In this document: positions 34,760-43,420 of the stretch, piece by piece
Layout: each line of letters opens with the position of its first letter
Numbering within the stretch: position 1 is the stretch's first letter
Assembly (NCBI RefSeq): GCF_000230715.2
Contig: NC_019792.1
Location: forward strand, 1 to 64,000
Origin: Natronobacterium gregoryi SP2
GTDB lineage: Archaea > Halobacteriota > Halobacteria > Halobacteriales > Natrialbaceae
Direction: 5' to 3'
DNA length: 64,000 bases
Position numbers and translations under genes: made by a program
The notes under the pieces: model-generated
Seen by the model: only the letters and a program-made list of their open reading frames with translations
Told to the model about the DNA's origin: nothing
Database searches by the model: none

Positions 34760-35192
34760 CAACTACCGGACCGAAAAGACCTTTCGTGGCCGTCGGCGGT
34801 CCAGACGGCCACGCTATGCGTGTGCGTGCCCGGTTTGTCGCCCGAGTCGTCGATCCAGGATCGGCAGGCGACGTCACCCTCGCTCGCCGACACCTGATTC
34901 GAATCGGCGTCGTGCTCGAGCAGTCCTCCGTCGACCAGCGCCGCCAGGTGACCGTGGACGAGCGACGCGTGGACGCGATCGATCGACTCCTGGGTCACGT
35001 CCGTTCGGTCGTCGTCCCCTCGCGGGCGGCGACGGCACGGGCGAGTTCGGCCGCCGTCAGCGATCGGTCCGCGTCGCCGAGCACGGAGACGGCAGCCAGT
35101 CGTCGCGGCTCCGCGAGTGTGCGAAACGCCGCGTCGAGTTTGTCGCTCGAGGCGTCTGTTCGACCGGTGATCTTGGAACGGAACTCTGCGGA
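34760..35192 (-). pseudogene. Frameshifted winged-helix regulator (DUF7344-like)
   Basis: From 35192 downward the minus strand reads DKLDAAFRTLAEPRRLAAVS and SLTAAELARAVAAREG, a typical start of haloarchaeal ArsR-like/DUF7344 winged helices. At about 35016 the frame must change by one base. It then continues DRTDVTQESIDRVHASLVHG and LAALVDGGLLEHDADSNQVS, the wing and end of the same domain. No ATG, GTG or TTG exists between the upstream TAG and the first domain residues, so the start codon is lost too. The 3' boundary is uncertain. Decay is more likely than sequencing error because two lesions are present. Confidence 0.6.
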
Positions 35193-35206
35193 CTAAAAAA
35201 AGTCCA
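35188..35206 (-). terminator. T-tract terminator of dph2
   Basis: On the minus strand GGACT, a run of seven T, then AGTCC lies 32 bases after the dph2 stop. The oligo-T tract matches the archaeal intrinsic termination signal, and the short inverted repeat may help. Confidence 0.5.
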
Positions 35207-35238
35207 GAACTGCTCGAATTGCGTCGTTCCAAGGCAAT

Positions 35239-36288
35239 TTACCAGGTGCCGTGGAACGTATCGAAAGAGAGTTCCTCGAGCGGTTCGTTCCCCACTGCAA
35301 TCTCGTACTCGCCAGGGGTGAGCATCGGTTTGTGGAACTGCGGCCCGTCGTCGGTGGTAATCCGCGGACAGCCGGTGTTGACGAACGCGTCCATGTCGAA
35401 GTTCCGGAGGCGATCTGGCGTGACCTCGTCCATCGTGATGAGGTAGGCGTCGTCGTTGTCGGCGAGGATCTCTTGGGCTTGCTCCCAGCGGCCCTGACCG
35501 ATCTTGGTACAGAAGATGACGCCCCACTTCTCGGCATCCATCGCCTTGTGGACCGAGGCGTATCGCTGTTTCATGAACTTCTCCGTGTCGGCGACGGTGA
35601 CGACGTTGTTGACGGGGTCGGCGATGACGACGTGCTTGTCGGGGTGTTCCATCGCCAGCCCAAGCGGGTGGAACTTGCCGCCACCGACGTACAGCACTTG
35701 CTCTGCGGGCACGTCCGCGCTCGCGTAGTTACAACCCAGGACCTGTCCCTCGTGGGTCAGGCGCTCGTCGCCGCGACGGCTGTGAACCTCGTACCCCCGT
35801 TCCTCGAGGAACTCGGACATCTCCTCGTAACAGTTCATGTGCTGGGCCGTGGTGACGAGGCCGACGCCTTCGGTCTCCTCGGGGTCCTCGAGAGTGTCGA
35901 GCGCTTCTTCCATGATCGGGAGTACCTCGACGTTCGAGAACAGCGGGACGTAGATCACCTTGTCCGTGTTTTTCATCGGTGAGTGTCCGAAGTGGACGAA
36001 GACGTCGGTGCGTTTCATCAGGTAGGTGTCGAGATCACAGGCGCCATAGCAGGGTTGGCCGGACAGCATGAAGGTCACACCGTCGCCTGCGAGTTCTCGA
36101 AGGTCGTCTGCCACCTTCGGTCCGCGGCGTTTCAACCCCTCCGGGAACTGCAACCCGACCGTCTCGGCGTCTCGCTCCTCGATCGCGTCGACGATCTGCT
36201 CGAGTTCGTAGTCCCACTCGCGATCGTGTTTGAGACGCATTCCGGTGTTCCGAAGGTCCCCTTCGGTGTACTCCGACTCCTGACTCAT
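35239..36288 (-). CDS. dph2: Diphthamide biosynthesis enzyme Dph2
   Basis: The 349-aa 4Fe-4S enzyme transfers the 3-amino-3-carboxypropyl group from SAM to the histidine of elongation factor 2, the first step of diphthamide synthesis. The three cluster cysteines are visible in SGQPCYGACD near residue 58, LGCNYASADVPAEQVLYVGGG near 160-180 and NTGCPRITTDD near 300. GLQFPEGLKRRGPKVAD near 28 and HFGHSPMK near 75 are conserved. Length is normal for the archaeal homodimer. The ATG at 36288 (MSQESEYTEG) was taken because the upstream frame is not conserved-looking. Confidence 0.93.
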   Translation of the reverse strand: MSQESEYTEGDLRNTGMRLKHDREWDYELEQIVDAIEERDAETVGLQFPEGLKRRGPKVADDLRELAGDGVTFMLSGQPCYGACDLDTYLMKRTDVFVHFGHSPMKNTDKVIYVPLFSNVEVLPIMEEALDTLEDPEETEGVGLVTTAQHMNCYEEMSEFLEERGYEVHSRRGDERLTHEGQVLGCNYASADVPAEQVLYVGGGKFHPLGLAMEHPDKHVVIADPVNNVVTVADTEKFMKQRYASVHKAMDAEKWGVIFCTKIGQGRWEQAQEILADNDDAYLITMDEVTPDRLRNFDMDAFVNTGCPRITTDDGPQFHKPMLTPGEYEIAVGNEPLEELSFDTFHGTW

Positions 36289-36399
36289 TGACCGCGTTAA
36301 AAGCCACGGACGTATAACGGCGGCGCTTTGTGGCTCTCGTTTTCGATCTTGGTACTGGCGACCCAACAGTCATAGTACTTGAGTCTAAACAGGGGTATA

Positions 36400-37305
36400 A
36401 TGTCAGCTGCGGAGTCCACAGACGGGTATCTCTTCGACCTCTACCGTCGGTACATTGGCGAGCCGGAGGATCGGACCGACGTCTACGTCGGCTTCGGACT
36501 GTTCCTGGGTGGCGTTGGCTTCGCCGTCGTTGCCCTGCTGCTTTTCCTCTGGAGTACGACGTTCGAGGCTCGCTCGGCGGAGTACTTCGCCTGGGTCGAG
36601 CCGGCCTACATGATCGCGATGGTATCGGTACCGGTGGCGCTTCTCGGTGTCGTCGTGTTGTTGCCATCGGAACGGCGGATGCTCTATACGTCGATCGCTG
36701 GTGTCGCGATCACCGTCGGTGCCGTGGTCGGTTTCTACGTCGCCTACCCAGAGAACTGGCTGTACGGCGAGAACTACACCGTCGAAATCGTCGCAACCTA
36801 CGCCGTCGGACTCGCCGGCGTCGCCGCCTCGACCGGCGCGGCACTGATCGCACATTATCTCGATATGGCCCAGACCGTCGACCGCCTCGAACAGGAGGTC
36901 GAGGAGACGGAGTCTGCAACGTACACTGACGAAGAGATCCAGCAGGACATCGACGATGCGATGGCAGATGTCGAACTCTCCTGGGGCGGCGTCGAGAAGA
37001 ACGACAACACCCGTCTGACGTTCTCGGATCACGAGTTCGACGACGTCGAGGTCGACACGGACGCCGGAACGACTACCACGCGATCCACCGGAATCGACTC
37101 CCAGGTCGCCAGTCTCAAGGGGCTGAAAAGCGGTGAGTCGAAGACGACCACCTCGAGTGCGACTGTCGACGAGCAGACCGAGAAACTGCGCGAACTCCGC
37201 GAGCAAAAGCGGGCAGAAGACGAGGCTGCGACTGGAGAGACTGATGTGAAAGCCAGGCTTACTTCGATCGTCGACCGTTTGCGGGCGATCCTCGGTAGCG
37301 GGTAA
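36400..37305 (+). CDS. Membrane protein with coiled-coil tail (DUF7139-like)
   Basis: The 301-aa protein has four or five membrane helices in residues 25-165 (GFGLFLGGVGFAVVALLLFLW; MIAMVSVPVALLGVVVLL and others). A cytoplasmic tail follows: a coiled coil (DMAQTVDRLEQEVEETES), a stretch with WGGVEKNDNTRLTFSDHEFDDVEV, and a second charged helix near 250-275. I associate this with a haloarchaeal DUF (7139-type). It lies 97 bases before the actin homologue on the same strand, which suggests a membrane anchor or partner for the filament. ATG 36400 follows a GGGGTATAA tract. Confidence 0.7.
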   Translation: MSAAESTDGYLFDLYRRYIGEPEDRTDVYVGFGLFLGGVGFAVVALLLFLWSTTFEARSAEYFAWVEPAYMIAMVSVPVALLGVVVLLPSERRMLYTSIAGVAITVGAVVGFYVAYPENWLYGENYTVEIVATYAVGLAGVAASTGAALIAHYLDMAQTVDRLEQEVEETESATYTDEEIQQDIDDAMADVELSWGGVEKNDNTRLTFSDHEFDDVEVDTDAGTTTTRSTGIDSQVASLKGLKSGESKTTTSSATVDEQTEKLRELREQKRAEDEAATGETDVKARLTSIVDRLRAILGSG

Positions 37306-37370
37306 CAATACCTTACTTTCCAGCACAGACTATATTTACTTTTAATGCGAGATTGAAATTAATAGACATA

Positions 37371-37379
37371 GATTTATAA
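37371..37379 (+). promoter_or_regulatory. TATA box of the actin-homologue gene
   Basis: GATTTATAA is centred 28 bases before the ATG at 37403, fitting a leaderless transcript. It shows that the gene can be transcribed separately from the upstream membrane-protein gene. Confidence 0.55.
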
Positions 37380-37402
37380 TCCATCGGCCTCCTTGCTCAA
37401 CT

Positions 37403-38455
37403 ATGGCCAAAGGCCTAGACGTCGGAACGATGAACATCCTGTCTGCACAGCAGGATGGCAACGACACGGTTTTTGTGCAACAGCGTAACTCCTTCGTAGA
37501 AATCGAGTACTCGGATATGGCCGAGCAGATGCTCTCGCGAAGCGAAGTTCTCCACATTCGCAAAGACGACAAAGTCTACGTCGTCGGGGACGACGCCCTG
37601 AACTTCGCGAACATCTTCAACAAGGAGACTCGTCGGCCGATGAAACACGGAATCCTCTCGAACGACGAGCAGAGCGCGATTCCGATGATGAAACTCATCA
37701 TCGAACAGGTCGTCGGCGAACCCACCTATCCCGACGAGAAGCTCTACTTCTCGACGCCGGCCGATCCGATCGACTCCGATCTCTCGACGCTGTACCACCA
37801 GAAGACGATCGAATCGTTCCTCAACGACATGGGTTACGACGCAGAGCCCATCAACGAGGGGATGTCGGTCATCTACAGCGAGCTCGCGGACAACAACTTC
37901 ACCGGGCTGGGCATCTCCTTCGGTGCCGGCATGACCAACGTCTGCCTGTCCTACTACGCCGTCCCAGTCATGAAGTTCTCCGTCGCTCGCGGTGGCGACT
38001 GGATCGACGAACAGGCCGCTCGAGCGACGGGCACGCCCGTCGATAAGGTAACCTCGATCAAGGAAGACGACTTCGAACTCGACTTCACGACCGACGTCGG
38101 CGGCGTCGAGGGTGCGCTGTCGATCTACTACGAGAACCTGCTCGACTACGTCATCGACAACATCGTCTCGGAAGTCGACGACGAAGATGTCGAGGAAGGA
38201 CTCGACGTCCCTGTCGTCGTCACCGGTGGGACCTCGAGTCCTGACGGGTTCGAGGAACTGTTCCGTGACCACCTGGAGGAGGCGGACATTCCGTTCTCGA
38301 TCAGCAGCGTGAGCCACGCCAACGAACCGCTCTACAGCGTGGCACGTGGCGGTCTCGTCGCTGCACGGTCCGACGAGGACGTCGATCCGCAAGAGGCAGC
38401 CAGCGACGAAGCGACGGAAGAAGAAGACACAGAAGCCGCCGCTGCAAACGAGTAA
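37403..38455 (+). CDS. Actin/MreB-superfamily protein (salactin/volactin type)
   Basis: The 350-aa protein has the actin-Hsp70 ATPase layout. Phosphate 1 is [15 protein letters not shown] at residues 3-17. A connect-1-like region has [23 protein letters not shown]. Phosphate 2 is [20 protein letters not shown] near 172-192, and the adenosine motif is [14 protein letters not shown] near 271-284. The last 25 residues are an acidic tail. The divergent DVGTMN start and tail match the haloarchaeal actin homologues described as salactin and volactin, dynamic filaments tied to cell shape and partitioning. I recognise it from architecture rather than alignment, so the orthology is an inference. The membrane/coiled-coil gene upstream may supply its anchor. 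Confidence 0.82.
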   Translation: MAKGLDVGTMNILSAQQDGNDTVFVQQRNSFVEIEYSDMAEQMLSRSEVLHIRKDDKVYVVGDDALNFANIFNKETRRPMKHGILSNDEQSAIPMMKLIIEQVVGEPTYPDEKLYFSTPADPIDSDLSTLYHQKTIESFLNDMGYDAEPINEGMSVIYSELADNNFTGLGISFGAGMTNVCLSYYAVPVMKFSVARGGDWIDEQAARATGTPVDKVTSIKEDDFELDFTTDVGGVEGALSIYYENLLDYVIDNIVSEVDDEDVEEGLDVPVVVTGGTSSPDGFEELFRDHLEEADIPFSISSVSHANEPLYSVARGGLVAARSDEDVDPQEAASDEATEEEDTEAAAANE

Positions 38456-38483
38456 CGGCCTCGTCTTTCCATCGCAGCGTTTC

Positions 38484-38655
38484 GTACGGTCTGCTGTAAC
38501 GATGGACAGTCACATCCCCGATCGGTCGTGGGTGTGCCGTCACACGCTGTGAGCATCACTGATTGTTGCCCCGGCGTGAGCACCGGTCCTCATGGCGGAG
38601 GCGTCATACGGAACGCTGTCCCGATGGAACTGACTGCCAGCAAACGGTATCAGTC
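38484..38655. repeat. Split dispersed palindromic repeat, copy D
   Basis: The left arm GTACGGTCTGCTGTAACGATGG (38484-38505) and right arm GGAACTGACTGCCAGCAAAC-GGTATCAG (38627-38654) are those of the palindrome family. The GC-rich inner stem is replaced by about 120 bases of unrelated sequence, either an insertion or a substitution. The element lies after the actin-homologue gene. Confidence 0.6.
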
Positions 38656-38674
38656 GATACGCCCTGGACTCTGT

Positions 38675-38718
38675 ACGGACCGCTGTACGTCGTTGACGGG
38701 ACAACCGCTTTGGCTCCC
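38675..38718. repeat. Companion repeat (second family), copy 2
   Basis: It begins ACGGACCGCTGTACGTCGTT and matches 6214-6257 at 36 of 44 positions. It sits 20 bases from the right arm of repeat copy D. Confidence 0.6.
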
Positions 38719-38771
38719 CTCGACGAAGCGAACGCGTCAACGCAAGCGAGCAGGGTGGCCATTGCCCGACG

Positions 38772-38942
38772 TCACTCTTCGTAGAATCGGTTGAACGCAT
38801 CCCGCCAGGATTCGTGATCTTCATCCTCGGGCTCGTGTTCGACGGGAATGTCCGCGTACTCGCAGTGTGGACAGGTAATAGTCGAGGCCTCACCGAGGGT
38901 GAGTTTCTCGAGCGAGCCCTGGCATCGGGGGCACTCGTCCAT
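38772..38942 (-). CDS. Small zinc-ribbon protein
   Basis: The 56-aa protein starts directly with a zinc knuckle (DECPRCQGSLEKL). A second (ITCPHCEYADIP) follows about 20 residues later, and the tail is acidic (EHEPEDEDHESWRDAFNRFYEE). The two CxxC pairs form one zinc ribbon. No specific function is known. The ATG at 38942 was chosen because it leads straight into the ribbon; a start at 38957 adds five residues. Confidence 0.65.
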   Translation of the reverse strand: MDECPRCQGSLEKLTLGEASTITCPHCEYADIPVEHEPEDEDHESWRDAFNRFYEE

Positions 38943-39066
38943 ACGTAGTCGTGCCACGGGCCGTCCTTAACTCTATATGAAATTGTCTCGATACTGAACG
39001 TTCGGCCGGCATGCACAGGCTTGCCCGACCAAAATATAACTATTACGAATCCAGAAAGGCTTTTGT

Positions 39067-39492
39067 ATGCTGTCTATGTATATAGTGGTGATGAGTACCA
39101 CTTCCGCTCCCGACCGGCCGTCGCCGATCGAGTGTCGTAGCCAGACGGACGTTACCCCCGTGCGTATCGACGCGACCGCCCTGGAGTCGACCGCACCTGG
39201 CTACCTCCGCGACCTCAAACGCGAACTGGCGGAGGCAGACCTCTCCCCTGCTTCGCTGACCCTCGAGACGTGTTTCGAGGAGGACTGCTCGCTGGCGACC
39301 CAGGAGGAAGTCGACCGCATCCGGAGTCACGTCCGTGCGGGCGCGTTCCTCGGTGTCGGCTCCGTCGTCGTCTCGATTTCGGGCGTCGAAAACCCCGAGA
39401 AGGTTCGCCCCGCACTCGCGGCCTGTGCCGAACGAGCGCAGCGAGACGGTGTCGTACTAGAACTCGAGGGTCCTATCACGCTCGAGCACTAA
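39067..39492 (+). CDS. Haloarchaeal conserved hypothetical protein
   Basis: A protein of 141 aa (from ATG 39067) or 133 aa (from ATG 39091, which begins MSTTSAPDRPS and looks more natural). The central part (PVRIDATALESTAPGYLRDLKRELAEADL; EEDCSLATQEEVDRIRSHVRAGAFLGVGSVVVSI) has a mixed alpha/beta pattern with two close cysteines (CFEEDC). An AT-rich AAAATATAAC lies about 28 bases before 39067, favouring a leaderless start there. It is followed after 10 bases by the methyltransferase gene and is probably co-transcribed with it. The function is unknown. Confidence 0.62.
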   Translation: MLSMYIVVMSTTSAPDRPSPIECRSQTDVTPVRIDATALESTAPGYLRDLKRELAEADLSPASLTLETCFEEDCSLATQEEVDRIRSHVRAGAFLGVGSVVVSISGVENPEKVRPALAACAERAQRDGVVLELEGPITLEH

Positions 39493-39502
39493 CCTGGCCT
39501 CG

Positions 39503-40123
39503 ATGGCACCGTCTCGGCGGACGCTCGCTCGCGAACTCGAGTCGCTGGCTGATTTTCCCGATCCATCTCCCGACCTCGAACAGTACCTCACGCCGCCCGA
39601 AGTCGCGGCTCACGTCTGTCATCTGGCTGGCCTCCAGGGTGATCTCGAGCGGCCCGTGGTCGACCTCGGGACGGGGACAGGCATGCTCGCAATCGCGGCC
39701 TCGCTTGCGGGTGCAGATCGAGTGCTCGGAATCGATGTCGATCCCGACGCGCTCGCGAGAGCCCGTGATAACGCCGCTCGAGTCGGCAGCGACATCGAGT
39801 GGACGGTTGGCGACGCCACCCGCCCACCGGTCGCTTCGGACGAGTCGAACGTCACTGTCGTCGCCAACCCGCCTTTCGGTGCACAGCGGGGGAACCGACA
39901 CGCCGACCGGGCCTTCCTCGAGACGGCACGGTCGATCGCGGCGGTCTCGTACACGATCCACAACGAGGGAAGCAAGGAATTCGTCGAGTCCTACGCCGCC
40001 GACGAGAGCGGTGAGGTCACCCACGCCTTCCGTGCGCCGTTCCCGATCGAAAAGCGGTTCGACTTTCACACAGAAAAGCAGGCAACGCTCGAGGCGGAAG
40101 TGTTTCGGATCGAGTGGCGGTAG
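39503..40123 (+). CDS. METTL5-like N6-adenine rRNA methyltransferase
   Basis: The 206-aa SAM-dependent methylase has an N-terminal LEQYLTPPEVAAHVCHLAGL (about residues 28-48). The SAM loop PVVDLGTGTGMLAIAASLAGAD is near 52-73, and GIDVDPDALARARDNA is near 77-92. The amino-group catalytic motif NPPFG near 122 marks N6-adenine (or glutamine) methylases. The layout matches eukaryotic METTL5 and its archaeal homologues, which modify small-subunit rRNA. It ends at a T6 tract. RNA specificity is inferred from the family. Confidence 0.85.
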   Translation: MAPSRRTLARELESLADFPDPSPDLEQYLTPPEVAAHVCHLAGLQGDLERPVVDLGTGTGMLAIAASLAGADRVLGIDVDPDALARARDNAARVGSDIEWTVGDATRPPVASDESNVTVVANPPFGAQRGNRHADRAFLETARSIAAVSYTIHNEGSKEFVESYAADESGEVTHAFRAPFPIEKRFDFHTEKQATLEAEVFRIEWR

Positions 40124-40126
40124 TCT

Positions 40127-40132
40127 TTTTTG
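40127..40132 (+). terminator. Oligo-T terminator after the methylase gene
   Basis: A run of six T (TAGTCTTTTTTGCTG) stands four bases after the stop codon, consistent with archaeal transcription termination. Confidence 0.45.
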
Positions 40133-40283
40133 CTGTGGCCGCTGATCCGGCTTCGACGCGACTGGGTCAGGTCTCGTCAGATCGCTACTCGAATGTCGCC
40201 GCGGAATACGTCTGGAGTGGTGTCTCCCCAGTCGGACGGCGACTGTGAGATTTATGGGCTCCGTAGTGGTGGAGCTCCGTATC

Positions 40284-40466
40284 ATGTCTAGCGCTACCGG
40301 CGAGGAAGAGTCACCACAGGTCAGGAGAATCGAACACGACGAGTTCGATCCGCTGGGGACGCTCGCGTTGATCGCGCTTTATTTTGCCATCCTCGTGCTT
40401 CTCTGGACGTTTACGTACTTCGTCGAGTTCCTCGGTAATCCACCGACACCGGGGGTTCTCTTATGA
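40284..40466 (+). CDS. Small subunit of ba3-type oxidase cluster
   Basis: The 60-aa protein has one hydrophobic helix (TLALIALYFAILVLLWTFTYFV, about 27-48) with a polar N-terminal tail and a short outer end (EFLGNPPTPGVLL). Its stop overlaps the ATG of the CuA subunit gene. Small single-helix subunits in this position are known from the cba cluster of haloarchaeal ba3-type oxidases. ATG 40284 is preferred; an upstream frame (40245) is less likely. Confidence 0.65.
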   Translation: MSSATGEEESPQVRRIEHDEFDPLGTLALIALYFAILVLLWTFTYFVEFLGNPPTPGVLL

Positions 40467-41281
40467 AGATCCACCAGTACGAGCGACTGTGGCTCGTCGG
40501 CGCGATGGTGTTGATCGTCGGCTTCATCCTGACGATCACGTACGGATCGGTCGGACTCGGGATCTCCATGGTAGACGACGAGGCAGACGCGCTCGCACCG
40601 GGTGACATCGGCGAGGACGAACGCTTCGAGGAGCCGCGAGTCGAACAGGTCGGTGAGAACCAGTACGAAGTGTACGTCGTCGCGATGACCTTCATCTTCC
40701 AGCCCGATCCGATCGAGATCCCCGCCGAGAGCGAGGTCACGTTCTACGTGACGAGTCAAGACGTCATTCACAGCTTCACCGTCGTCGGCACCAACACCAA
40801 CACGATGGTCATCCCCGGCGAGGTATCCACACTGACCGTCGAGTTCGACGACCCCGGTGAGTACGGAGTCATCTGCAACGAGTACTGTGGCTCCGGCCAC
40901 CACGACATGGAAGCCCAACTGTTCGTCCTCGAGGACGGGGAGTTCGACCTGACCGAACTCGAGGTCGAGGCAGACGAAGCAGTCGCTTTGGACGAGGAGA
41001 TCGAACTCACCGCGACGGTCGAGAACAGACAGTTCGACTCGATCGAGGAGACGGTGACGATAGAAATCGGTGAGGAATCGTTCGAGGAGACGATCTCGAT
41101 CGACGGCGAGGAGAGTGAGAACGTGACGGTCACCGTCGACGCCGACGACCTCGAGGGGGACGATCACGACTGGGCAGTCGAAGTCACAGACGAGAGCGAG
41201 AGCGGAACGGTAACTGTCGGTGAGGAAGATGGGACCGATACCGACGGCGAGCACGACGCTGGAGGTGACGGCGATGGCTGA
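40463..41281 (+). CDS. cbaB: Haem-copper oxidase subunit II (CuA, ba3 type)
   Basis: The 272-aa protein has one N-terminal membrane anchor (residues 10-32). Its cupredoxin domain holds the CuA site CNEYCGSGHHDM near 137-148; the other ligand histidine is in QDVIHSFTVVG near 105. After the domain ends at about 160 there is an acidic extension with a beta-sandwich-like repeat (AVALDEEIELTATVENRQ; ESENVTVTVDADDLEG) and a tail of G and D. The extension is not found in bacterial subunit II. It overlaps the upstream small subunit by 4 bases and the subunit I gene by 8 bases. Confidence 0.88.
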   Translation: MKIHQYERLWLVGAMVLIVGFILTITYGSVGLGISMVDDEADALAPGDIGEDERFEEPRVEQVGENQYEVYVVAMTFIFQPDPIEIPAESEVTFYVTSQDVIHSFTVVGTNTNTMVIPGEVSTLTVEFDDPGEYGVICNEYCGSGHHDMEAQLFVLEDGEFDLTELEVEADEAVALDEEIELTATVENRQFDSIEETVTIEIGEESFEETISIDGEESENVTVTVDADDLEGDDHDWAVEVTDESESGTVTVGEEDGTDTDGEHDAGGDGDG

Positions 41282-43029
41282 GACGTTCGCTGACGAGTAC
41301 CCTTCGCAAGCTCGCCACGTTCGGATGGCGTTCTGGACGTCGTTTCTCGCACTCGGCGTCGGCGCGTTCTTCGGACTCCTGCAGGCGCTCCACCGGACGG
41401 AGATCCTTCGAGTAGTCGATTCGAGTAGTCGAGTCGCCGACCTACTACACTCTCCTGACTGGACACGGCGTCTTCCTGGTAATCACGTTCACGATCTTCT
41501 TTCTCGTTGGCCTCTACCAGTGGGCGGTCACGGATAGCCTCACGCGCCCGCCGGTCGACATGCGCGTTACTTGGGCGTGGTACAGTCTGATGTCGATCGG
41601 CACCCTGCTCGCGGCGTTTGCGATCCTCGCCGGGTTCACCGACGCGATCGACGTGAGCGCCGACGTCCTCTTTACGTTCTACGCGCCGCTGCAGGCTCAT
41701 CCGCTCTTCTACGTCGGACTGGTCCTGTTCGTCGTCGGTACCTGGCTCGCTGGCGTCGACTGGTTCCGGACCTGGTGGGCCTGGAAGGGTGACAATCCGG
41801 GAAAGCGAATCCCGTTGCCGACGTTCATGGTACTGACGACGATGATCATGTGGTACATCTCCTCGATCGGCGTCGCCATCGCTATCCTCGCGTTCATCCT
41901 GCCGTGGTCGCTTGGTATCGTCGAGTCGCTGAACCCGACGCTGACCCGGACGCTGTTCTGGTACTTCGGTCATCCGGTCGTCTACTTCTGGCTCCTGCCG
42001 GCGTATCTGCTGTGGTACATTCTCCTACCGAAACTCGCGGGTGGCCGACTCTTCAGCGACCCGCTCGCTCGCGTCGTGTTTATTCTCTTTGTCCTGCTGT
42101 CGACGCCGGTCGGCATCCACCACCAGTATCTCGACCCCGGGATCTCCGAGGGGTTCAAATTCATCGCGATGACGAACACCATGTTTCTGCTGTTACCGAG
42201 CTTGCTGACTGCCTTTACCGTCGTCGCCAGTATGGAACACGGTGCCCGTCAACGGGGCGGCGAGGGCTACTTCAACTGGCTGGGGGCGTTACCGTGGCGC
42301 GATCCGGCCTTTACAGGGATGGCGCTTGCCGGTCTCGTCTTCGCTTTCGGTGGCTTCACCGGAATCGTCAACGCCGGGATGAACATCAACTACCTCGTCC
42401 ACAACTCCCTGTGGGTGCCCGGTCACATCCACACGCAGGTCGGAACTGCCGTCGCCCTGACGTTTATGGCCGGCTCCTACTGGCTCGTCCCACAGCTCAC
42501 GGGTAACCGACTCGTCGGCAGGCAGGTCGCGCTACTCCAGGTCGTCCTCTGGTTCGTCGGCATCGTCTTCATGACGAACTCGATGTATCGCGGCGGCCTG
42601 ATCGGCATCCCGCGACGGACGGCCGAACCGGAGTACGAGGGGTTCCAGTACGACATTGCGGTCGGCTCGATCGGCGAGATCCGTGCCCAACTGGTACTCG
42701 GCGGCGTCCTCCTGTTTCTCTCCGCCATGCTCTTTCTCGCAATCGTCGTCCTCACCGTCTTCAACGCTGACAGTGAACCAGTCGACGACAAGTCGATTCC
42801 GCCCGCCCTTTCGGGCCCTGAAGACTCTCCAGCAGTGCTCGACAACCTGAAACTGTGGGTCGCAATCGCCCTCGTGCTCGTCGCCTTTGCGTACGCGTTC
42901 CCGCTCGCGAACATCGTCTCGAGAGGTGGGCTGTTCGGTCCCGACATCCGGCCGTTCCCCGTCTGGATCGATCCAGCGGTGTTCGTACAGACAACTTACG
43001 ACGTGCTCGCCGGCCCGTACAGCCCCTAG
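41274..43029 (+). pseudogene. cbaA: Haem-copper oxidase subunit I (ba3 type) with a one-base frameshift
   Basis: From ATG 41274 the frame gives MAETFADEYPSQARHVRMAF and the first helix. Near 41441 the sequence GCCGACCTACTAC has one C too many: without it VADYYTLLTGHGVFLVITF continues into the frame that runs to 43029. That frame holds the rest of subunit I: WYFGHPVVYFWLLP near the CuB ligands, the HHQY pair, and VHNSLWVPGHIH with the haem ligands. A restart at ATG 41560 would lose the low-spin-haem histidine in LLTGHG (codon 41464-41466), so it would not restore a working enzyme. This is either a genuine lesion or a base-calling error in the assembly. All other hallmarks of the terminal oxidase are intact. 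Confidence 0.8.
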
Positions 43030-43061
43030 GTCTAATTCCGGGCACGTCCTATGGTCGGTCG

Positions 43062-43247
43062 ATGCGTCTCTCTCGAGCCCGACTGCTCATCCTGATCGGG
43101 CTCTGGCTCGTGATCCTCGTCGAGTTACGAACGGTGTTTGCCTTCTTCGACATCTACATTTCCGTCGGCGAGACGGTCGCGATCGGCGTGGTCGTGCTCG
43201 TCTTGCTCGTCCTCTGGGCGGTCTGGCCTGCCGACGACGCGGAGTGA
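43062..43247 (+). CDS. Small membrane subunit downstream of the oxidase
   Basis: The 61-aa protein has two hydrophobic helices, LLILIGLWLVILVELRTVFAFF (8-29) and VGETVAIGVVVLVLLVLWAVW (35-55), ending acidic. The position after subunit I and the size fit the small accessory proteins of haloarchaeal cba clusters. ATG 43062 begins right at the first basic residues; upstream codons are shadow. Confidence 0.6.
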   Translation: MRLSRARLLILIGLWLVILVELRTVFAFFDIYISVGETVAIGVVVLVLLVLWAVWPADDAE

Positions 43248-43316
43248 CAGTCTCATCCGGCTCCCTGTCGGTCAGTGCCGGCCCGGCCCACCCACGGCCC
43301 AAGCGGGCACACCGAT

Positions 43317-43402
43317 TGAGACGGACTGCTGTCCCGATCTACCGGCGCGACCGCGAGCACTCCTGCGGTCGCGCCGGAACTGGCGTCCAGCAAACCGTCT
43401 GA
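43317..43402. repeat. Dispersed palindromic repeat, copy E
   Basis: Arms TGAGACGGACTGCTG and CAGCAAACCGTCTGA; inner stem CCGGCGCGACCGC / GCGGTCGCGCCGG with perfect pairing. It lies between the oxidase cluster and the convergent ABC permease gene. Confidence 0.85.
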
Positions 43403-43420
43403 TCGGGACGGCAATTCGTC

